Notes under the pieces: generated by a model
Database searches by the model: none
The model's input: the letters and a program-made list of their open reading frames with translations, nothing else
What the model was told of the DNA's origin: nothing
Part shown: positions 29,059 through 37,118 of the stretch, one piece after another
Numbering within the stretch: position 1 is the first letter of the stretch
How the letters are laid out: each line of letters starts with the position of its first letter
Translations under genes and position numbers: made by a program
From: Mycolicibacterium frederiksbergense
GTDB taxonomy: Bacteria; Actinomycetota; Actinomycetes; Mycobacteriales; Mycobacteriaceae
DNA: 64,000 bases
Direction: 5' to 3'
Assembly: GCF_012223425.1 (NCBI RefSeq)
Contig: NZ_CP038799.1
Coordinates: forward strand, 1,488,001 to 1,552,000

Positions 29059-30030
29059 TCAGGCGAACGTTTTGCGGTAGTGGTCTGGCGATACGCCGAC
29101 GCGTCGAACGAAGTTGCGCCGCATGGTTTCTGCGGTGCCGAAGCCGCACCGCGCGGCGATGACGGTGACGGTGTCGTCGGTTTCCTCCAGAAGACGGCGG
29201 GCGGCCTCGGTGCGGATCCGTTCGACATAGCTGCCCGGGGCCTCACCGACCTCGTCGGTGAACACCCGGGTGAAGTGCCGCGGGCTCATCGCCGCCCGGC
29301 GGGCCAGCGCGCCGATGCTGTGCGCGCCACCGGGTTCGGTCTCGATGAATTCCTGGACCGCACGGATCGGTGCCCGCTTGGCACGCGGTGCCCACACCGG
29401 CGCGGCGAACTGGGTCTGGCCGCCGGGGCGGCGCAGATGGAGCACCATCCAGCGGGCCACGGTCTGCGCGACCTCGGTGCCGTAATCGTCCTCCACCAGC
29501 GCCAGCGCCAGGTCGATGCCCGCGGCGACACCGGCCGCCGTCCACACCGTGTCCGAGCTGCGCACGAAGATGGGATCGGGATCGACTGACACAGCAGGGA
29601 ATTCGGCGGCCATCCGGTCCGCGAAGGCCCAGTGCGTGGTGGCCCGACACCCGTCGAGCAGACCGGCCTCGGCCACCAGGAAGGCGCCGGTGCACACGCT
29701 GACCACCCGCCGCGCGGTGTCGGCGGCGCGGCGGATCCAGTCCAGGACATCGGGGTTGGCACGCAACTCGTCGATCCCGGCGCCGCCGGGCACCAGCACG
29801 GTGTCCACGGGGTGCTGCGGCAGTGGTTGCGCGACGATCTGCAGACCGTTCCAGGTGCTGGCGGGGCTGCCGTCCGGGGAGGCGATGATGATGTCGTAGC
29901 CGTCGTCGTGGCGGTCCTGACCGGCCAGGGCGATGGTCGCACCGGTGAACACCTCGAACGGACCGACCAGATCGAGTGCCTGCACCCCCGGGTAGCCGAG
30001 CAGCACCACTGATCGCTTCACGCCTCCCAT
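29059..30030 (-). CDS. GlxA-type AraC-family regulator with DJ-1 domain
   Basis: A 323-residue regulator. Residues 1-195 are a DJ-1/PfpI-like sensor domain (LVPGGAGID, VCTGAFLVAEAG) and residues 220-323 an AraC double HTH (SIGALARRAAMSPRHFTRVF and ARCGFGTAETMRRNFVRRVGVSPDHYRK). It probably controls itself and the DJ-1 gene behind it. The ligand is unknown. Confidence 0.88.
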   Translation of the reverse strand: MGGVKRSVVLLGYPGVQALDLVGPFEVFTGATIALAGQDRHDDGYDIIIASPDGSPASTWNGLQIVAQPLPQHPVDTVLVPGGAGIDELRANPDVLDWIRRAADTARRVVSVCTGAFLVAEAGLLDGCRATTHWAFADRMAAEFPAVSVDPDPIFVRSSDTVWTAAGVAAGIDLALALVEDDYGTEVAQTVARWMVLHLRRPGGQTQFAAPVWAPRAKRAPIRAVQEFIETEPGGAHSIGALARRAAMSPRHFTRVFTDEVGEAPGSYVERIRTEAARRLLEETDDTVTVIAARCGFGTAETMRRNFVRRVGVSPDHYRKTFA

Positions 30031-30101
30031 GGTGATCGCGATTTCCGATGGCGTCTACGCCGGGCACCCCACAGATCAGGACATGCGTACTTCGAGCGCC
30101 G

Positions 30102-31001
30102 CTATCGGCACACAAACGGGTAGCAGTCGCGGATCCGGTCGATCCACCACTGCCGGCGGTCCGCAGGCGCGGCCAGCGCAGCCAACCGGGCCGGGTCCGG
30201 GATCACCGGTCCGACCGGCAGCAGGCCGTCCACCGGCGCCACCGCATCGACGACGTCCTCGACGAACAACCCACCGGTGCCCAGCCCGCAGGCGTACGGC
30301 AACTCGGGCAGGCAGGCCGCGGCCAGCAGCCCGCGGGACATGCCGACCGCGCTGTCCAAGGCACTCGACACCACCACCGGGATGCCGATGCGGGCGGCAA
30401 TATCCAGCAGCGGGTCCACCCCACCCAGCGGCGCGACCTTCACCACCGCGATATCGGCCGCGCCCAGCGCGACCACCCGAAAGGGGTCGGCGGCCTTGCG
30501 GATCGATTCGTCCGCCGCGATCGGGACATCGATCCGGCGCCGCAGCGCAGCCAGCTCTTCGACTGTGGCACAGGGCTGTTCGAGATACTCCAACTCCCCC
30601 AGCGCGCCGGCCGCGGCCACCGCCTCGGCAACACTCCAGCCGCCGTTGGCGTCGACGCGCACCTTCGGCACCACCGCACGCACCGCCTCGACGCGCGCGA
30701 CGTCATCGGCCAGCGTCTGCCCGGCCTCGGCGACCTTCACCTTTGCGGTCTGCGCCCCCGGGAAACGGGCCAGCACCTCGGGCACGCGCTCCGGTGCGAC
30801 GGCGGGAACGGTGGCGTTGACCGGGATGCGATCACGCAGCGGTGCCGGTGACTCCCGGTAGGCGGCCTCGATGGCCGAGGCCAGCCAGTGCGCCGCCTCG
30901 GGCGGCTCGTACTCACCGAAGGCCCCGAACTCACCCCAGCCTGCCGGGCCGTCGAACAGCGCCACCTCCCGCACGGTGATACCGCGGAACCGCACCCGCA
31001 T
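30102..31001 (-). CDS. menC: o-Succinylbenzoate synthase, 5' end apparently frameshifted
   Basis: An enolase-superfamily enzyme that dehydrates SHCHC to o-succinylbenzoate in menaquinone synthesis. The KVKVAE lysines, metal ligands in VDANGG and EYLEQP, and AADESI with KVAPLGG are present. The longest normal frame starts at ATG 31001 (299 residues), yet the upstream bases still encode the usual N-terminus (SDLLDRLHVVALP). A GTG at 31053, touching the ligase stop, would give VPAV then join this peptide if one C near 31041 were removed. So either there is a one-base insertion, a sequencing error, or a shortened start. Confidence 0.88.
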   Translation of the reverse strand: MRVRFRGITVREVALFDGPAGWGEFGAFGEYEPPEAAHWLASAIEAAYRESPAPLRDRIPVNATVPAVAPERVPEVLARFPGAQTAKVKVAEAGQTLADDVARVEAVRAVVPKVRVDANGGWSVAEAVAAAGALGELEYLEQPCATVEELAALRRRIDVPIAADESIRKAADPFRVVALGAADIAVVKVAPLGGVDPLLDIAARIGIPVVVSSALDSAVGMSRGLLAAACLPELPYACGLGTGGLFVEDVVDAVAPVDGLLPVGPVIPDPARLAALAAPADRRQWWIDRIRDCYPFVCR

Positions 31002-31053
31002 GGGCAGCGCGACGACGTGCAGACGATCCAGCAGGTCGCTGCACGGCGGGCAC

Positions 31054-32616
31054 TCAGATGGTGGCGCGATCGCGTCCCTCCCAATGGGGTTGTCTCAGGT
31101 CCTTCTTCATGATCTTGCCGGTGGGGTTACGCGGCAGGGCATCGATGATATCGACGGTCTTCGGGCACTTGTAGGCGGCCAGATGCTGACGGGCCCAGGC
31201 GATCAGCTCGGCCTCGGCCACACCGTCACCGTCGAGCGCGACCACGGCCTTGACCGCCTCACCCCACTTCTCGTCGGGCACACCGAACACCGCGACCTCT
31301 ACGACCGCCGGATGCTCGGCCAGAATCCGCTCGACCTCGATCGAGTAGACGTTCTCGCCACCGGTGATGATCATGTCCTTGATCCGGTCCTCGACGAACA
31401 GGTAGCCGTCGGGGTCCAGCCGGCCGATGTCACCGGTACGGAACCAGCCGTCTTCGGTGATCGACTCGGCGGTGGCTTCCGGCTTGTTCAGGTATCCCTT
31501 CATCAACTGCGGTGTGCGGAACCAGATTTCCCCCTGGGTACCGGCCGGAGCGTCCTGCAGGCTGTCGGGGTCCACGATGCGCACCTCGACACCCTGGATC
31601 GGGGTGCCCGCACTCACCATGCGCTCCTCGTTGCCGCCGCGATGATCCTCGGGGCCCAGCCGGGTGGCCACACCGCACACCTCCGTCAGCCCGTACACCT
31701 GGATGAAATCGGTGTCCGGCCATGCCTTGAGTGCCTCCCGCAGCAGCGGCAACGGCATCGGCGACGCCCCGTAGGCGAAGGTCTTCAGCGCGCCGAACAA
31801 CTTGACCGCATCGGGACCGGCCTCCAACACCTTGGCCAGCACCGCGGGCACCAGGAAGGTCCGGTTGGCGCCGGCCAGGATGCCTCCGGCCAGCGCTGCC
31901 CCGTCGACATCGCGGGTCATGTAACTCGGAGCGCCGTTGTGCAGGCCGAACTGCATATAGGAGGTGCCACCCACATGGAACAGCGGCATCGCCACCAAGT
32001 TCTTGTCGCCCTCGTTGAACGGCCAGTCGTCGAACGCGTTCACGGTGTGGGCAATGAGGTTGGCGTGGCTGAGCGCCACTCCCTTGGGCCGGCCGGTGGT
32101 GCCCGAGGAATACATCACCACGACCGTGTCGCCGGGATCCACCTCGGGTGAGCGGTCCGCCGGGGTCGCCGCGGCGAGCACCGCCTCGTATTCGTCATCA
32201 CCCTCGGGTTTGACCTCGATGACATCGGTGACCGCCGGCAACCGGTCCCGGATCGCCGTCACCGCCGGCAGCAGTTCCTCCCCGACGAACAGCACCTTGG
32301 CCCCGGAATCGTTGAGCACATAGTCGATCTCATCGGCCGCCAGCCGGAAGTTCACGATGGCGGTCGCCGCACCCAGCGAGGCCGCGCCGAGGGTCACCTC
32401 CACACACGCCGGGTGATTCTTGTCCAGGAAGGCGACAACATCGCCGCGACCGACGCCCCGGGCGGTCAGCGCGCCGGCGACCCGGCGGATGCGGTCGTCG
32501 AACTGCGACCACGTCCAGGTCCGACTCAGATAGGTGATCGCCTCGTCATCGGGTTTGGTGGCCGCCCAGTGGGCGACGCGCTCGTCGAGAAACTGGGGAA
32601 CTGTCAGGTCAGACAT
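31054..32616 (-). CDS. AMP-dependent acyl-CoA synthetase (FadD-like)
   Basis: A 520-residue ANL-superfamily enzyme that activates a carboxylic acid via acyl-AMP to a CoA thioester. The P-loop YSSGTTGRPKG (about 170), the core QVYGLTEV and the GEIWFRTP, FRTGDIG and DRIKDMIITGGENVYSIEVE blocks are complete, as is the C-terminal catalytic Lys in NPTGKIMKK. Its stop directly precedes the apparent GTG of menC, so it sits in the men operon. It is not the FadD8 counterpart, which is at 35189. Substrate unknown. Confidence 0.9.
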   Translation of the reverse strand: MSDLTVPQFLDERVAHWAATKPDDEAITYLSRTWTWSQFDDRIRRVAGALTARGVGRGDVVAFLDKNHPACVEVTLGAASLGAATAIVNFRLAADEIDYVLNDSGAKVLFVGEELLPAVTAIRDRLPAVTDVIEVKPEGDDEYEAVLAAATPADRSPEVDPGDTVVVMYSSGTTGRPKGVALSHANLIAHTVNAFDDWPFNEGDKNLVAMPLFHVGGTSYMQFGLHNGAPSYMTRDVDGAALAGGILAGANRTFLVPAVLAKVLEAGPDAVKLFGALKTFAYGASPMPLPLLREALKAWPDTDFIQVYGLTEVCGVATRLGPEDHRGGNEERMVSAGTPIQGVEVRIVDPDSLQDAPAGTQGEIWFRTPQLMKGYLNKPEATAESITEDGWFRTGDIGRLDPDGYLFVEDRIKDMIITGGENVYSIEVERILAEHPAVVEVAVFGVPDEKWGEAVKAVVALDGDGVAEAELIAWARQHLAAYKCPKTVDIIDALPRNPTGKIMKKDLRQPHWEGRDRATI

Positions 32617-32646
32617 GTCCGACAGCCTGCCACGACGCCCACCCCC

Positions 32647-34269
32647 TCACGCCGGTTTCGGATGAACCTGCCGACCCGCCATATAGGTGGCCTCCACCTG
32701 CAGATCGGCGATCTCCTCGGCGTCCACGGTGCGCGGATCAGCCGACAGCACAACGAGATCGGCGTACTTGCCGACCTCGATCGAGCCGATGCGGTCGTCG
32801 GCGAACAACTGATAGGCGGCGTCGAGCGTCTGCGCCCGGATGGCCTGATCCACCGTGAGGCGCTCCTGCGGCGCGAGCACGCGCCCGCTGGGCGCCCGCC
32901 GCGTCGCGGCCACGCTGATGTTGCGCAGCGGCTCCTCGGGAGTGACGGGCGGATCGTTGTGCAGCGAGATACGCATCCCGGTCGCCGCCGCCGACCCGCA
33001 CGGCATCCACCGCTCGCCGCGCTCGGGACCGAAGAGTCCGTCGACGATGACGTCACCCCAGTAGTGCAGCTGGTCGACGAACAGGCTGCAGGTCACCCCG
33101 AGCGCGTGGGCGCGGGCCAGCTGGGCATCGGTGATGGCGCCGACGTGCTCCAGCCGCAGCCGGTGGTCGTCGCGCGGATGCGCGCGCAGCGCCTCCTCGT
33201 ACACATCAAGGATGGTGTCGACGCCGGCATCGCCCTGCACGTGGCAGGCCATCTGCCAGCCCTTCGGATAGAAGGTCCCGACGATCTCGGCCAACTGCTC
33301 GCGGGAGTAGTTCGCGTGCCCGCACGAACCGGGGATCACGCCGATGCTGCGGGTGGCGTCGGTGTCCAGGTACGGGAAACTCAGGTCGATGTTGCCGATC
33401 CACGGCGAGCCGTCCACCCAGATCTTGATCCCGACCTGTCGCACCACGTCGTCACCGTCGAATGGGCTGGCATCGGTGTGCAGTGCGGCGGTCGACATCT
33501 CGTAGGTGCGCAGCCGGACGGTCAGCCGATCGTGCAGGGCTTCCAGCATCGGCCGGAACATCGGGTCGAACGCCATCTCCGAACAGGTGGTCAGGCCGGC
33601 CCGGTTGAGCCGCTCGCACTCGGCCATCAGCATGGCCGGGTAGTCCCCGACCGAGATGGCGCCGCCGATCAACGGGAACACCGCGGCGGATTCCTCCGCG
33701 CTGCCGTCCAGGTCACCGTTGGCATCGCGGCCATAGCGGGCGCCCTTGGGATCCGGGGTGTCCCGGGTGATCCCCGCGACCCCGGCCGCCGCCGAGTTGA
33801 AGAATGCCTTGTGCCCGGAATTGTGGATGATCACCAGCGGGGTGTCGGCCACCCCGTTCAACCAGTCCAGGGTCGGGTCCGGTAATCCGTTCTGCAGCAG
33901 CGGGTCCCAGCCGTTCAGGTAGGCGCCGTCGGCACCTCTGCGGGCCACCTCAGCGTGCACCGCCGCAACCACGTCATCGGCCGAGGGCAGCGTCACCGGC
34001 CGGATGTCCACCATCCGCTCCGACAGGGCCACCGCCTCCATCAGTGGATGGCCGTGCGCCTCAACGAAACCGGGCAGCACACAACCCTCGCCCACCGAGA
34101 CCACGGTGGTGTCCGGCCCGATCCAGCTCTGCAACTCGTCCTCGGGCAGGTCCACCGCCGCGATCCGTCCGTGCGAGACGGCCAGATTCCGCGCGGTCGG
34201 CAGGGCCTCGTCGACGGTGAGGATGGTCCCCGTGAGGATCAGATCGGCCGGTTGCTCTGGGCTGGTCAT
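32647..34269 (-). CDS. YtcJ-like amidohydrolase (Rv0552 type)
   Basis: A 540-residue metal-dependent amidohydrolase of the amidohydro_3 group. The first metal pair lies in EAHGHP, with a later HVQGDAG histidine, LEHVGAI and a C-terminal Asp in HNDPP. It corresponds to Rv0552 by order next to fadD8 and menC. The ATG at 34269 is used; the extra residues of a longer frame to 34377 lie in the divergent promoter. The natural substrate is not known. Confidence 0.88.
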   Translation of the reverse strand: MTSPEQPADLILTGTILTVDEALPTARNLAVSHGRIAAVDLPEDELQSWIGPDTTVVSVGEGCVLPGFVEAHGHPLMEAVALSERMVDIRPVTLPSADDVVAAVHAEVARRGADGAYLNGWDPLLQNGLPDPTLDWLNGVADTPLVIIHNSGHKAFFNSAAAGVAGITRDTPDPKGARYGRDANGDLDGSAEESAAVFPLIGGAISVGDYPAMLMAECERLNRAGLTTCSEMAFDPMFRPMLEALHDRLTVRLRTYEMSTAALHTDASPFDGDDVVRQVGIKIWVDGSPWIGNIDLSFPYLDTDATRSIGVIPGSCGHANYSREQLAEIVGTFYPKGWQMACHVQGDAGVDTILDVYEEALRAHPRDDHRLRLEHVGAITDAQLARAHALGVTCSLFVDQLHYWGDVIVDGLFGPERGERWMPCGSAAATGMRISLHNDPPVTPEEPLRNISVAATRRAPSGRVLAPQERLTVDQAIRAQTLDAAYQLFADDRIGSIEVGKYADLVVLSADPRTVDAEEIADLQVEATYMAGRQVHPKPA

Positions 34270-34333
34270 GGCGCAAAGGCTAGTAGTTCGCTGCCCGCGG
34301 CCGGGGTACGCGATGAGAAAAGTTCGCGGCGCG

Positions 34334-34361
34334 TGTCGATTCTGTATGGATTCCGTTCGAC
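34334..34361 (+). promoter_or_regulatory. Candidate ECF42-type promoter
   Basis: TGTCGA at 34334-34339 and CGAC at 34358-34361 with an 18-base spacer lie 56 bases upstream of the DGPF gene. From memory, ECF42 sigma factors use a TGTCGA -35 and CGA/TC -10 and switch on DGPF-protein genes; such a sigma gene is at 37119. The match rests on two short boxes. Confidence 0.55.
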
Positions 34362-34416
34362 GTATCCATGAGGGCACGATCGACGTGCCCCTTCCCGAAC
34401 AGAAGGAGACACCGAG

Positions 34417-34875
34417 ATGTCGCGCTACATGCTGATCATGCGAGTTGCCGATCCCGCCGCCGCCGAGGCCGCCATGGGCGGGGTCGATTTCGATGAGATC
34501 ATCGCGTCGATGGGCCGCTATAACGAGGAGCTCATCAAGGCCGGCGTCATGCTGGCCGGCGAGGGTCTGTGCGAACCCGAGGACGGCTTCGTCGTCGACT
34601 TCGACGCAGACCCGCCGGTGGTGACCGACGGCCCGTACACCGAGGCCAAGGAGCTGTTCAACGGGTTCTGGATCATCGAGACGTCCTCGGTGCAGGAGGC
34701 CAAGCAGTGGGCCCGCAAATGCCCGCTCGGCCCGGGCGTGAAGCTCGAGGTGCGCCGCGTCAGCGAGACCGAGGAGTTCGACCCGTCCAACCCGTGGATC
34801 CAGAAGGAGATCCAGTGGAAGGCCGACCTCGCCGAGAAGGTCGCCGAGACGGCACGGGCGGCCGCCGGCCGCTGA
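34417..34875 (+). CDS. DGPF-domain (YCII-related) protein
   Basis: A 152-residue cytoplasmic protein with the family motif DGPYTEAKELFNGFWIIE at about residues 70-87 and the N-terminal strand SRYMLIMRV. Its ferredoxin-like fold is known, but no activity is proven; these genes are typical targets and neighbours of ECF42 sigma factors. ATG 34417 follows AAGGAG at 8 bases. It converges on the DUF3253 gene with adjacent stops (TGATCA). Confidence 0.88.
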   Translation: MSRYMLIMRVADPAAAEAAMGGVDFDEIIASMGRYNEELIKAGVMLAGEGLCEPEDGFVVDFDADPPVVTDGPYTEAKELFNGFWIIETSSVQEAKQWARKCPLGPGVKLEVRRVSETEEFDPSNPWIQKEIQWKADLAEKVAETARAAAGR

Positions 34876-35121
34876 TCAGGGCGTGGCGCGGATCCGGATG
34901 GGTCCGCGCCACGGCTCGTCGGGGTCGAGCGTCACGCCCTTCTGACTGATCTCCACCTCACCGTGGCGGGCGAGCTCACGCGCCTGTTCGCGGGCGTCGT
35001 CCATCAGGTCGCGCCACTGCGGCCCACCCACCGCGCGGGCCGCATCCGACGGGCAGATCGTCTTCTCCGGTCCGCGTTCGCGGGCCAGCCGCAGGATCGC
35101 GGCGCGCAGGTCCTGGTTCAC
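34876..35121 (-). CDS. DUF3253 family protein
   Basis: An 81-residue protein with the DUF3253 pattern: ILRLARERGPEKTICPSDAARAVGG, WRDLMDDAREQARELARHGEVEISQKG. It looks like a small winged-helix domain. The GTG at 35121 is the only good start. It lies divergent from fadD8, with the KstR-like box between them. No function is known. Confidence 0.8.
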   Translation of the reverse strand: MNQDLRAAILRLARERGPEKTICPSDAARAVGGPQWRDLMDDAREQARELARHGEVEISQKGVTLDPDEPWRGPIRIRATP

Positions 35122-35164
35122 CTCGACCAGTCAAGCCGAATCGGGCGGGCCTTGCCAGCAATTC

Positions 35165-35178
35165 TGTAACACGTTCTA
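35165..35178. promoter_or_regulatory. KstR-like operator before fadD8
   Basis: TGTAACACGTTCTA fits the consensus TnnAACnnGTTnnA of the mycobacterial cholesterol-catabolism repressor KstR at every fixed position. It ends 10 bases before the fadD8 ATG and lies 44 bases from the DUF3253 start. Other TetR repressors of acyl-CoA metabolism use similar AACnnGTT sites, so the regulator is not certain. Confidence 0.55.
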
Positions 35179-35188
35179 ATCTGTTGCT

Positions 35189-36790
35189 ATGAGTGACGAG
35201 CAGCTCCGCCATTTCCTGCACTCCGGCCATCTCACCGTCGGCGCGCTGAAGCGCCACAAGGACCGCCCCCTGCTGTTCCTCGGGGACACCACGCTGACCG
35301 GCGGCGAGCTCGCCGACCGCATCAGCCAGTACATTCAGGCCTTCGAAGCGCTCGGCGCGGGTACCGGAGCGGCCGTCGGCCTGCTCTCCCTGAACCGTCC
35401 CGAGGTGTTGATGATCATCGGCGCCGGCCAGACCCAGGGCTACCGGCGCACCGCACTACACCCTCTCGGCTCGCTGGATGATCACGCCTATGTGCTCTCC
35501 GACGCCGGGGTCACCTCGCTGATCATCGATCCCAACCCGATGTTCACCGAGCGCGCACTGGGACTGCTGGAGAAGGTGCCCTCGCTCAAGCAGGTCCTGA
35601 CCATCGGCCCGGTGCCGTCCGAGCTCGCGGATGTTGCGACGGACCTGAGCGCCGAGGCCGCCAAATACGCGCCCCAGCCGCTGGTCGCCGCGGACCTGCC
35701 GGCCGATCACATCGGCGGACTGACCTACACCGGCGGTACCACCGGCAAACCCAAGGGCGTCATCGGCACCACCGGATCGATCACCACCATGACGACGGTG
35801 CAGCTGGCCGAATGGGAGTGGCCGGAGAACCCCCGCTTCCTGATGTGCACGCCGCTGTCGCACGCCGGCGCCGCGTTCTTCACCCCGGTCATCGTCAAGG
35901 GCGGTGAGTTGATCGTGCTCACGAAGTTCGACCCGGCCGAGGTGTTGCGGGTCATCGAGGAGCAGAAGATCACCGCGACCATGCTGGTGCCCTCGATGAT
36001 CTACGCGCTGATGGACCATCCCGACAGCCACACCCGCGACCTGTCCTCACTGGAAACGGTGTACTACGGCGCCTCGGCGATGAACCCGGTGCGCCTCAAA
36101 GAGGCGATCCGGCGGTTCGGGCCGATTTTCGCCCAGTACTACGGGCAGTCCGAGGCGCCGATGGTCATCACCTACCTGTCGAAGAAGGATCACGACGAGA
36201 AGCGCCTGACCTCCTGCGGTCGGCCCACTCTGTTCGCGAAGGTGGCGCTGCTGGGCGAGGACGGCCAACCGGTGCCCCAGGGTGAGGTCGGCGAGATCTG
36301 TGTGGCCGGCCCGCTGCTGTCCGGCGGCTACTGGAACCTGCCGGATGCCACCGCCGACACCTTCAAGAACGGCTGGATGCACACCGGCGACCTGGCCCGC
36401 GAGGACGAGGACGGCTTCTACTTCATCGTCGACCGCACCAAGGACATGATCGTCACCGGTGGTTTCAACGTCTTCCCGCGCGAGGTCGAAGATGTGGTGG
36501 CCGAACATCCTTCGGTCGCCCAGGTGTGTGTCATCGGCACCCCCGACGAGAAGTGGGGCGAGGCGGTCACGGCCGTGGTGGTGCTGCGGCCCGACGCCGA
36601 CACCGCCGAGGCGGCGGTCGCGACCATGATCGCCGAGATCCAGGCCTCGGTGAAGGAGCGCAAGGGATCGGTGCAGGTGCCCAAGCAGGTCGTCGTCGTC
36701 GATTCGGTGCCGATCACCGCGCTCGGCAAGCCCGACAAGAAGGCCGTGCGCGCGCAGTTCTGGGAGGGCGCGGGACGTTCGGTGGGTTGA
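35189..36790 (+). CDS. fadD8: Acyl-CoA synthetase FadD8
   Basis: A 533-residue ANL-family ligase whose N-terminus (GALKRHKDRPLLFLGDTTLTGG, SLNRPEVLMIIGAG) matches FadD8 of M. tuberculosis (Rv0551c). The P-loop YTGGTTGKPKG, YYGQSEAP, HTGDLA, DRTKDMIVTGGFNVFPREVED and the C-terminal ALGKPDKK are intact, so it should be active. ATG 35189 lacks a strong ribosome-binding site; the KstR-like box sits where a promoter is expected, so the transcript may be nearly leaderless. Confidence 0.92.
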   Translation: MSDEQLRHFLHSGHLTVGALKRHKDRPLLFLGDTTLTGGELADRISQYIQAFEALGAGTGAAVGLLSLNRPEVLMIIGAGQTQGYRRTALHPLGSLDDHAYVLSDAGVTSLIIDPNPMFTERALGLLEKVPSLKQVLTIGPVPSELADVATDLSAEAAKYAPQPLVAADLPADHIGGLTYTGGTTGKPKGVIGTTGSITTMTTVQLAEWEWPENPRFLMCTPLSHAGAAFFTPVIVKGGELIVLTKFDPAEVLRVIEEQKITATMLVPSMIYALMDHPDSHTRDLSSLETVYYGASAMNPVRLKEAIRRFGPIFAQYYGQSEAPMVITYLSKKDHDEKRLTSCGRPTLFAKVALLGEDGQPVPQGEVGEICVAGPLLSGGYWNLPDATADTFKNGWMHTGDLAREDEDGFYFIVDRTKDMIVTGGFNVFPREVEDVVAEHPSVAQVCVIGTPDEKWGEAVTAVVVLRPDADTAEAAVATMIAEIQASVKERKGSVQVPKQVVVVDSVPITALGKPDKKAVRAQFWEGAGRSVG

Positions 36791-36803
36791 CGTTCGGTGG
36801 GTT
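36774..36803 (+). repeat. 15-bp tandem duplication at the fadD8 stop
   Basis: GACGTTCGGTGGGTT occurs twice in direct succession (36774-36788 and 36789-36803). The fadD8 stop TGA spans the junction, and removing the first unit leaves no stop at that point. It looks like a recent slippage event that trimmed or reset the C-terminus. Confidence 0.6.
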
Positions 36804-36868
36804 AATGTGCGGCGCGGCGGGGTACAGGAGCGCTGACCCCGTAGCTTCGCCCAGATAGGACCGCCCCG

Positions 36869-37099
36869 ATGGACGACCGCACCGCTGTCGCCGCAGCACC
36901 CGCCCGCACGTCCGAGGCGCTCAGCACCTGGGCGCTGTTCCTGAGCATGATCGCCATTGTCGGGTTCGCGATGTCCGTCGGCACCTTCGGGTTCGACAAC
37001 ATCGGGCTGTCGATGGGGGCCGGTCTGCTCTCGCTGACCAGCTTCGTGGCCAGCATGTTCTTCTTCCACGCCGATGCGCAGGACGCACCCGACGCCTGA
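36869..37099 (+). CDS. Small two-helix membrane protein
   Basis: A 76-residue protein with two hydrophobic segments (about 20-40 and 46-66) and short polar ends. I recognise no family. It starts 78 bases after fadD8 and ends 19 bases before the ECF42 sigma gene, so it may be cotranscribed with the latter. It could be a membrane partner of the sigma factor, but ECF42 factors are not known to need an anti-sigma. Confidence 0.6.
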   Translation: MDDRTAVAAAPARTSEALSTWALFLSMIAIVGFAMSVGTFGFDNIGLSMGAGLLSLTSFVASMFFFHADAQDAPDA

Positions 37100-37118
37100 C
37101 GGGCGCTAGTTTGGTCCA

